NCBI GenBank assembly: GCA_002428055.1
Contig: DIZY01000091.1
Span: 1-10,709 of the forward strand
Length of the DNA: 10,709 bases
From: Helicobacteraceae bacterium UBA6016
GTDB taxonomy: Bacteria; Campylobacterota; Campylobacteria; Campylobacterales; UBA6016
Reading direction: 5' to 3'
Shown here: piece after piece, positions 6,080 through 10,709 of the stretch
Layout of the letters: each line of letters begins with the position of its first letter
Position numbering within the stretch: position 1 is the stretch's first letter
The notes under the pieces: model-generated
Told to the model about the DNA's origin: nothing
The model's database searches: none
What the model saw: only the letters and a program-made list of their open reading frames with translations
Position numbers and translations under genes: made by a program

Positions 6080-6651
6080 TGGCTCACACAGAAGAAAATA
6101 ATATAGAAAAAATAATAGAGGTAGATAAAAAAAATAGCTCTATTATTGAAACTGTATTTGAAGGTATGCTTTGGAGAAGTAGATTTTTTGTAATACTCGC
6201 CGTAATATCAAGTCTTTTAGCCTCAATGGTGCTTTTTATTATAGGCTCTTTGGATGTTTTGGATGTTTTGGCAAAAACATGGGGCTACTACATTCTGCAT
6301 GACCACAGCTATGACCTACACGCAAAAGCCGTCGGAGAAATAATAGGCGCAATAGATTTATATCTTATTGCCGTTGTGCTTCTCATCTTTAGCTTCGGTA
6401 TTTATGAGTTGTTCGTGTCACAAATAGACGCAGCGGTGCAGCATAGTTCGTCAAAGATTCTAGAGATACACTCTCTAGACGAACTAAAAGACAAAATAGC
6501 AAAAGTCATCATAATGGTTCTTGTGGTGAAGTACTTCCAAATGGTGCTTGAAATGCAGTTTAACGGAGCGCTTGAGATGTTATATCTTGCCGTCTCTATT
6601 TTAGGGCTATCTTTGGCGTTATATTTTTTACACAAAGGCGGCGGACACTAA
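6079..6651 (+). CDS. yqhA: YqhA / UPF0114 family inner-membrane protein
   Basis: This 190-aa integral membrane protein has a charged N-terminal tail (1-33) with EGMLWRSRF leading into the first membrane segment (about 35-57), further segments at about 88-112, 141-160 and 163-185, and a short basic/glycine tail. FGIYELFVSQID (106-117) and the SLDELKDKIAKVI stretch (132-144) are typical of the UPF0114 (YqhA) family, known from E. coli and H. pylori. The biochemical function of the family is not established. A 9-bp tandem repeat (TGGATGTTT at 6251-6259 and 6260-6268) encodes the LDVLDVL segment after the first membrane span. Its ATG overlaps the asd stop and its stop overlaps the hemE start, both as TAATG, so its expression should be tied to those genes. 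The family call is good; the role is unknown. Confidence 0.85.
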   Translation: MAHTEENNIEKIIEVDKKNSSIIETVFEGMLWRSRFFVILAVISSLLASMVLFIIGSLDVLDVLAKTWGYYILHDHSYDLHAKAVGEIIGAIDLYLIAVVLLIFSFGIYELFVSQIDAAVQHSSSKILEIHSLDELKDKIAKVIIMVLVVKYFQMVLEMQFNGALEMLYLAVSILGLSLALYFLHKGGGH

Positions 6652-7673
6652 TGACTTTTATAGATGCATGTTTTAAAAAACCGACAAAACACACTCCTAT
6701 ATGGATGATGAGGCAGGCAGGCAGATACCTCCCTGAATATAGAGCCACAAGAGCAAAGGCAAAAGATTTTATCGATTTTTGCCGCAAACCTGAGCTTGCA
6801 ATGGAGGCCACACTTCAGCCGATAGATATACTCGATGTTGATGCGGCAATACTTTTTAGCGATATTCTTGTCGTGCCTCTTGAAATGGGTATGAAGCTAG
6901 AGTTCGTAGAAAAAAAAGGGCCAGTATTTCACGACCCTGTTGGCTGTATGGCAGACCTAGAGAGACTATCCAAAACCCCCGAAGATAACCTCGGTTATGT
7001 ATACGAAGCGGTAGGCAAAATAAGAAAAAACCTTGCGCCGGATAAGGCGCTAATAGGTTTTGCCGGAAGCCCGTGGACTCTTGCCACATATATGGTAGAG
7101 GGTCAAGGTAGTAAGACTTTTGAAAACATCAAAAGAGCCGTCTATAAAGACCCTGAATTTATGAAAGCGCTTCTGTCAATGCTAACAGAGAGTGTAAAAA
7201 AATATCTTATCAACCAGATAGATGCAGGCGCAAATGCTGTGCAAGTGTTTGACAGCTGGGGCGGAGCGCTTGAGGAAGAGAAGTTCTTTGAGTTTAGTTG
7301 GAAATATATGCTTGAAATCAGCGAATATATCAAAAAAGAGAGACCGAATATCCCCGTAATACTATTCTCAAAAGGAGTAGGTACTTATATGGACAAAATA
7401 TACGGACAGTTTGATGTGTTCGGCGTAGATTGGGGCACTCCTATGAAACTCGCAAAAGATAAGCTTTTTGATAGATACGCCCTTCAAGGCAATCTTGAAC
7501 CGTCCCGTCTATACAACAGAGATGAGATGCTAAAGGGCGCAGAAGAGCTACTAGACCTATTCAAAAACGAAAGCGGGCATATCTTCAATCTAGGTCACGG
7601 CATGATTCCAGACCTTCCGGTAGAAAACGCAAAAGAGCTCGTTAGCTTCGTACACTCTCGCTCACAAAGATAA
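6651..7673 (+). CDS. hemE: uroporphyrinogen III decarboxylase
   Basis: HemE removes four acetate carboxyl groups from uroporphyrinogen III to give coproporphyrinogen III in heme synthesis, without a cofactor. The signature PIWMMRQAGRYLPEYR spans 16-31 and supplies Arg21. Catalytic Asp71 is in LFSDILVVPL. GFAGSPWTLATYMVEG (136-151) includes the conserved Tyr147. QVFDSWGG (198-205) includes Ser202, and NLGHGMIPD (313-321) includes His316. These match the substrate-binding residues of the human enzyme (Arg37, Asp86, Tyr164, Ser219, His339). At 340 aa it is full length. The start overlaps the yqhA stop in TAATG, implying coupling with asd and yqhA. The combination with a menaquinone gene downstream fits an operon that supplies respiratory cofactors. 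Confidence 0.97.
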   Translation: MTFIDACFKKPTKHTPIWMMRQAGRYLPEYRATRAKAKDFIDFCRKPELAMEATLQPIDILDVDAAILFSDILVVPLEMGMKLEFVEKKGPVFHDPVGCMADLERLSKTPEDNLGYVYEAVGKIRKNLAPDKALIGFAGSPWTLATYMVEGQGSKTFENIKRAVYKDPEFMKALLSMLTESVKKYLINQIDAGANAVQVFDSWGGALEEEKFFEFSWKYMLEISEYIKKERPNIPVILFSKGVGTYMDKIYGQFDVFGVDWGTPMKLAKDKLFDRYALQGNLEPSRLYNRDEMLKGAEELLDLFKNESGHIFNLGHGMIPDLPVENAKELVSFVHSRSQR

Positions 7674-7680
7674 TTTTTTA

Positions 7681-7700
7681 GGTCTGCTTCCATGCAGACC
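7681..7700 (+). other. 7-bp hairpin between hemE and the menaquinone decarboxylase
   Basis: GGTCTGC (7681-7687) pairs perfectly with GCAGACC (7694-7700) around TTCCAT. The T-run (TTTTTT, about 7674-7679) lies before the hairpin, not after it, so it is not an intrinsic terminator on the + strand, and on the minus strand the run would read as A. It may modulate read-through, mRNA cleavage or stability between the two genes. Confidence 0.4.
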
Positions 7701-7714
7701 GCCAACTTCTCCAC

Positions 7715-7719
7715 AAGGA
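7715..7719 (+). promoter_or_regulatory. ribosome binding site that fixes a TTG start
   Basis: AAGGA at 7715-7719 is 7 bases before TTG at 7727. An ATG at 7719 is out of frame with the decarboxylase and no in-frame ATG lies close, so this site is the main argument for translation from TTG. Confidence 0.6.
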
Positions 7720-7726
7720 TGCCGCT

Positions 7727-9538
7727 TTGAACAACTTCATCAAAGAGCTTGAGCAGCAAAACGAACTAAAAATCATAACCGAAGAAGTCGATAGATACTT
7801 AGAGATAGCTCATATCTCATACTTAGAGATGAAAAAAGAAAACGCAAAAGCACTTTTGTTTACTAATGTCGTCGATAAAAAAAACGGCATAAAATATAAA
7901 ACCCCTGTTCTAACTAATATATTCGGTAGCGAAAAAAAATGCAAAATGATATTTGGCGGGGAGTTTGAAAATGTCGCCGCCAAAATAGAGGGATTTTTGA
8001 AATTCAAAAAACCAAAAACTTGGAGCGAAAAACTTGAGAAGCTAAAATCGGTTTTGGATCTTCGATTTGTAGTGCCAAAAACAGTCACAAATGCGCCATG
8101 CCAAGAGGTGGTGTATGAAAAAGATAAAAAATTAGACGAGATAATGCCCATTTTGACGACTTGGAAAGATGACGGCGGAGCGTTTATTACCATGGGGCAG
8201 ATATATACCAAAAGCCTTGACGGCAATATGAAAAATGTCGGAATGTACAGGCTTCAGCTTTTCCCTGACAATACGCTAGGTCTTCACTGGCAGATACACA
8301 AAGACTCCAACCACTTCTTTCACGAGTACAAAAAAGCGGGCAAAATGATGCCCGTAGCGATAGCCATAGGCGGAGACCCGCTCTACACATGGTGTGCTAC
8401 TGCCCCAATGCCAAAAGGTTTTTTTGAAATAATGCTTTACGGGCTTATTAGGCAACAGAGGCCGCAAATGGTCAAATGCAAAAGTGTAGAGCTAGAAGTG
8501 CCGGCAGATGTAGACTTTGTAATTGAGGGCTTTGTGGATCCTTCAAAAACAAAGCTTGAAGGACCCTTCGGCGACCACACCGGATACTATACGCCAATTG
8601 AGCCGTATCCATTTTTGGAGATTACGACTGTAACAAGCAAAAAAAATCCTGTTTTTTATGCAACCGTAGTCGGCAAGCCGCCGATTGAGGACAAATATAT
8701 GGGATATGCGACGGAGAGGATATTTTTGCCCCTCATCCGCACTACGGCACCGGACATTATAGACTACGCTATGCCCGAAAACGGCGTATTCCACAATCTT
8801 ATTCTTGCCAAAATAGACACGCTATACCCTGGTCACGCCAAACAGGCGATGCACGCTTTTTGGGGTGTCGGACAGATGAGCTTTGTCAAGCATGCAATAT
8901 TTTTGCCAAATAGCGCACCGCATCTAAGAGATTATGGTGAAATTGTAAAATTTATAGCCGATAGACTGCGGTCGGAAAATATACTTGTTAGCGAAGGAGT
9001 GCTAGATGCTCTTGACCACTCTAGCAGTGATTTTGCATACGGCGGCAAGCTTGGTATTGATTTGACGGATGCGAAGCCATACAGTGCTCATTTTGACGAA
9101 ATAGGCGATAAAGAGGCGGCACAAATGCTTGAAGCCAAAGGGGCAAAAATATATTTGAAAGATACCCCGAATCGCACGCTATGCGTAAAACTAAACAGAA
9201 AAGTAAGCGCAAAAGAACTCTTTGAAAAAAGCAAAAACGAACTTTCGAAATATGCTAGAATAACAGTGATTTTTGATGAAGAGAACAATGATTTGGATAA
9301 TCCATATATGCTCTTTTGGAGGCTTCTAAACAATATAGATGCAAAACGAGATATATACCGTGAAGGTGAATTTATCTTTGTAGACGCCACCAAAAAAGGG
9401 GTTGAAGATGGGTATAGTAGAGAGTGGCCAGATGATACTACATGTGATAAAGCGGTGCTTGAAAGTTTAAAATTGAGAAGCATTGTATATTTTGATGAAG
9501 AGTTTTTAAGAAAGTGGCAAATAGTCGATTTTAAATAA
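7727..9538 (+). CDS. mqnL: UbiD-family menaquinone biosynthesis decarboxylase (futalosine pathway)
   Basis: This 603-aa protein belongs to the UbiD decarboxylases that use prenylated FMN (made by a UbiX-type enzyme), specifically the long menaquinone-type branch (SCO4490-like). In organisms with the futalosine pathway it is thought to decarboxylate the prenylated dihydroxynaphthoate precursor of menaquinone. The core motifs are NVGMYRLQ (170-177) with Arg175, GLHWQIHKDSNHFFHEY (185-201), AIGGDPLY (213-220), and LEGPFGDHTGYYTP (277-290) with Glu278 and Asp283. Arg, Glu and the second acid correspond to the R-E-E/D catalytic set of UbiD/Fdc enzymes. A C-terminal extension beyond about 450 fits this branch rather than E. 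coli UbiD. The start is TTG, supported by AAGGA 7 bases upstream. It follows hemE by 53 bases containing a hairpin. The symbol is assigned by family and by the known use of the futalosine pathway in Campylobacterota; the other mqn genes are not in view. Confidence 0.88.
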   Translation: MNNFIKELEQQNELKIITEEVDRYLEIAHISYLEMKKENAKALLFTNVVDKKNGIKYKTPVLTNIFGSEKKCKMIFGGEFENVAAKIEGFLKFKKPKTWSEKLEKLKSVLDLRFVVPKTVTNAPCQEVVYEKDKKLDEIMPILTTWKDDGGAFITMGQIYTKSLDGNMKNVGMYRLQLFPDNTLGLHWQIHKDSNHFFHEYKKAGKMMPVAIAIGGDPLYTWCATAPMPKGFFEIMLYGLIRQQRPQMVKCKSVELEVPADVDFVIEGFVDPSKTKLEGPFGDHTGYYTPIEPYPFLEITTVTSKKNPVFYATVVGKPPIEDKYMGYATERIFLPLIRTTAPDIIDYAMPENGVFHNLILAKIDTLYPGHAKQAMHAFWGVGQMSFVKHAIFLPNSAPHLRDYGEIVKFIADRLRSENILVSEGVLDALDHSSSDFAYGGKLGIDLTDAKPYSAHFDEIGDKEAAQMLEAKGAKIYLKDTPNRTLCVKLNRKVSAKELFEKSKNELSKYARITVIFDEENNDLDNPYMLFWRLLNNIDAKRDIYREGEFIFVDATKKGVEDGYSREWPDDTTCDKAVLESLKLRSIVYFDEEFLRKWQIVDFK

Positions 9539-9549
9539 AGAGCACGAAA

Positions 9550-10086
9550 ATGATAAGCGCACTAAACTACTCATCATCGGCAATACGCGTCAACTTCACA
9601 AAAAAAGAGAGTGGAGAAGGTAGCAAAAATGAGCAAGATGGCTCGCAAGGCGCTACGCAAACAGCAGAAAAACAAGACGCCAAAACAAAAGAGACCATAG
9701 CAAAACTACAAGCTAGGGATACAGAGGTGAGAGCTCATGAAGCTGCGCACATGGCTGCGGGAGGTGGCATAGCCGGTGGCGCAAGCTATGATTACCAAAT
9801 AGGTCCGGATGGCAAAGCGTACGCAGTTGGCGGCGAAGTTCCGATTGATATAAGCCAAGAGAGCGACCCAAAAGCCACAGAGGCAAAAATGCAGAAGGTC
9901 AGAGCAGCAGCGCTCGCTCCGGCAAGTCCAAGCCCGCAAGATATAAAAGTAGCGCCAACAGCCTCAATGATAGAGATGAAAGCAAAGATGGAGGATCTAA
10001 AAGAAAAGAGCGAAGAGGCAAAAGAGGGTGTTAAAAAAGCAGGGATTAGAAAATACGAGGAAGCGCAAAAAATAAACGATAACTAA
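9550..10086 (+). CDS. putative zinc metalloprotease, SprA-related / CJM1_0395 family
   Basis: This 178-aa protein has the zinc-protease motif HEAAH at 63-67 within EVRAHEAAHMAAGGG, followed by GGASYDYQIGPDGKAYAVGG (76-95) and EVPIDIS, the conserved block of the SprA-related family annotated in Campylobacter as a putative metalloprotease. The region before it (15-55) is Lys/Glu/Gln-rich and probably disordered. APASPSPQ (123-130) is a proline-rich linker, and 138-176 is a charged, likely coiled-coil helix. There is no signal peptide or membrane segment, so it appears cytoplasmic unless exported by another route. HEXXH with no clear third ligand leaves catalysis unproven. The gene starts 11 bases after the decarboxylase with a weak AAAGAG site, and ends at a bidirectional terminator, so it is the last gene of the asd-led operon. 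The substrate is unknown and the neighbours give no hint. Confidence 0.8.
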   Translation: MISALNYSSSAIRVNFTKKESGEGSKNEQDGSQGATQTAEKQDAKTKETIAKLQARDTEVRAHEAAHMAAGGGIAGGASYDYQIGPDGKAYAVGGEVPIDISQESDPKATEAKMQKVRAAALAPASPSPQDIKVAPTASMIEMKAKMEDLKEKSEEAKEGVKKAGIRKYEEAQKINDN

Positions 10087-10128
10087 AAAAGGAGAGGAGG
10101 GTATTATACCCCCGCTTCCTCTCTTTTT
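10085..10128 (+). terminator. bidirectional intrinsic terminator between convergent genes
   Basis: AAAAAA-GGAGAGGA (10085-10098) faces TCCTCTC-TTTTT (10117-10128), with an inner GGGTA/TACCC stem (10099-10103 and 10107-10111) and a five-base asymmetry on the right arm. On the + strand the hairpin ends in TTTTT; on the minus strand it ends in TTTTTT. It therefore suits both the metalloprotease operon and porB. Its right arm covers the last codons and stop of porB, and its left arm begins at the stop of the metalloprotease gene. Confidence 0.75.
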
Positions 10129-10709
10129 AGCAGATATTCCCATCTAGCATCCACATCTCTTTGGAATTCTTCGATGACATGCTCGTATTTAGGCGTAAAT
10201 AGATGTTTAAATCTACCTTGAGCCGCCATATAATCTCTTACCGGAACTTTGTTTTTCGGCTTATAAGTAACGGTTAATTTTGTACCGTGCTCAATTTCAA
10301 ATAGAGGGAATACGCAAGACTCAACTGCAAGCTCGTTTATCTCCATACTAAGATGCGGCTCAAACTTCCATTCGGTTGGACATGGGCTAACAGCATTAAG
10401 AAATGACGGTCCACCACACTCAAAACCTTTTTGAACTTTTCTCACCATATCTTTCCAGTGCGAAGGAGAAACTTGGGCTACATACTCAGCGCCACTTGCG
10501 GCCATAATCCCTATAATGTCTTTTTTCTTCTGTCTCTCACCATAAGACTCTCTTCCTGCAGGTGATGTAGTCGTAGCGCCGCCTATAGGAGTAGATGAAC
10601 TTCTTTGACCGCCCGTGTTCATATAGCCTTCATTATCAAGGCAGACATACATCATATCATGCCCTCTCTCCATACAACCGGAGATAAACTGAAGACCTAT
10701 ATCGTATGT
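10104..10709 (-). CDS. porB: pyruvate:ferredoxin oxidoreductase beta subunit (5' end outside window)
   Basis: This is the thiamine-diphosphate-binding beta subunit of a multi-subunit pyruvate:ferredoxin (or flavodoxin) oxidoreductase, which interconverts pyruvate and acetyl-CoA plus CO2. Only the C-terminal 201 residues are present. The frame stays open to the right edge, where it begins TYDIGLQFISGC, so the Met at 10673 is internal. The GDG half of the thiamine-diphosphate motif must lie just outside, and its other half is VCLDNEGYMNTGGQRSSSTP. Cys in VSPCPTEW is the conserved fourth ligand of the family's proximal 4Fe-4S cluster. The C-terminal part (VRDYMAAQGRFKHLFTP) is typical of PorB. 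H. pylori has a four-subunit PorCDAB enzyme, while C. jejuni has a single-chain one, so this gene points away from Campylobacter. In autotrophic Campylobacterota the enzyme can run in the direction of pyruvate synthesis beside the reductive TCA cycle; that is inference here. Confidence 0.93.
   Translation of the reverse strand, partial: TYDIGLQFISGCMERGHDMMYVCLDNEGYMNTGGQRSSSTPIGGATTTSPAGRESYGERQKKKDIIGIMAASGAEYVAQVSPSHWKDMVRKVQKGFECGGPSFLNAVSPCPTEWKFEPHLSMEINELAVESCVFPLFEIEHGTKLTVTYKPKNKVPVRDYMAAQGRFKHLFTPKYEHVIEEFQRDVDARWEYLLKREEAGV

Noticed and set aside
6251..6270. 9-bp tandem repeat in yqhA
   Set aside because: Only two copies, in frame, encoding a LDVLDVL stretch. It is recorded in the gene entry and does not look like a phase-variable tract.
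1..10709. CRISPR arrays, insertion sequences, tRNA or rRNA genes, attachment sites
   Set aside because: No regular direct repeats, transposase-like reading frames, tRNA cloverleaf or rRNA sequence were recognised. All large frames are explained by chromosomal genes.

Overview
The window reads as a chromosomal segment of a Campylobacterota (Epsilonproteobacteria) species, most likely a sulfur- or hydrogen-oxidising, free-living relative of Sulfurimonas, Sulfuricurvum or Sulfurovum rather than Campylobacter itself. The reasons are the gyrA / flgP / flgR / asd gene order, which (from memory) matches the Campylobacter jejuni Cj1027c-Cj1023c region; a FlgR without a DNA-binding domain, as in Helicobacter pylori; a futalosine-pathway menaquinone decarboxylase; and a separate pyruvate:ferredoxin oxidoreductase beta subunit. 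Coding density is very high, no mobile DNA is visible, and no stretch over 300 bases lacks a gene.

Left part (about 1-4927): gyrA opens a same-strand run. It is followed by two very small lipoprotein genes too short for routine ORF calling (2630-2800 and 2818-2976), a FlgP/LPP20-family exported protein, a 128-codon membrane-anchored ORF of unknown function that overlaps flgP by 34 bases, and flgR, the sigma-54 activator of flagellar genes. This is the least understood part. It pairs a FlgP that has lost its lipid-attachment cysteine with two adjacent tiny lipoproteins, and the position of C. jejuni flgQ holds an unrelated-looking short ORF.

Middle part (4928-5047): a 120-base intergenic region contains a 7-bp hairpin, a GC-rich block of interleaved palindromes and a good Campylobacterota-style promoter (TATAAT with T-rich upstream DNA) for the next operon.

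Right part (5048-10086): asd (lysine/methionine/threonine and cell-wall precursor synthesis), a yqhA-type UPF0114 membrane protein and hemE (tetrapyrrole synthesis) are joined by two TAATG stop/start overlaps. They are followed by a UbiD-family menaquinone decarboxylase with a TTG start and a small HEAAH putative metalloprotease. A bidirectional terminator at about 10085-10128 separates this operon from a convergent porB on the minus strand, which runs off the right edge.

Most genes are housekeeping, so the window is mainly ordinary core genome. No defence, mobile or biosynthetic system was found. The flagellar disk/lipoprotein cluster at 2609-3781 is the part that deserves a second look.
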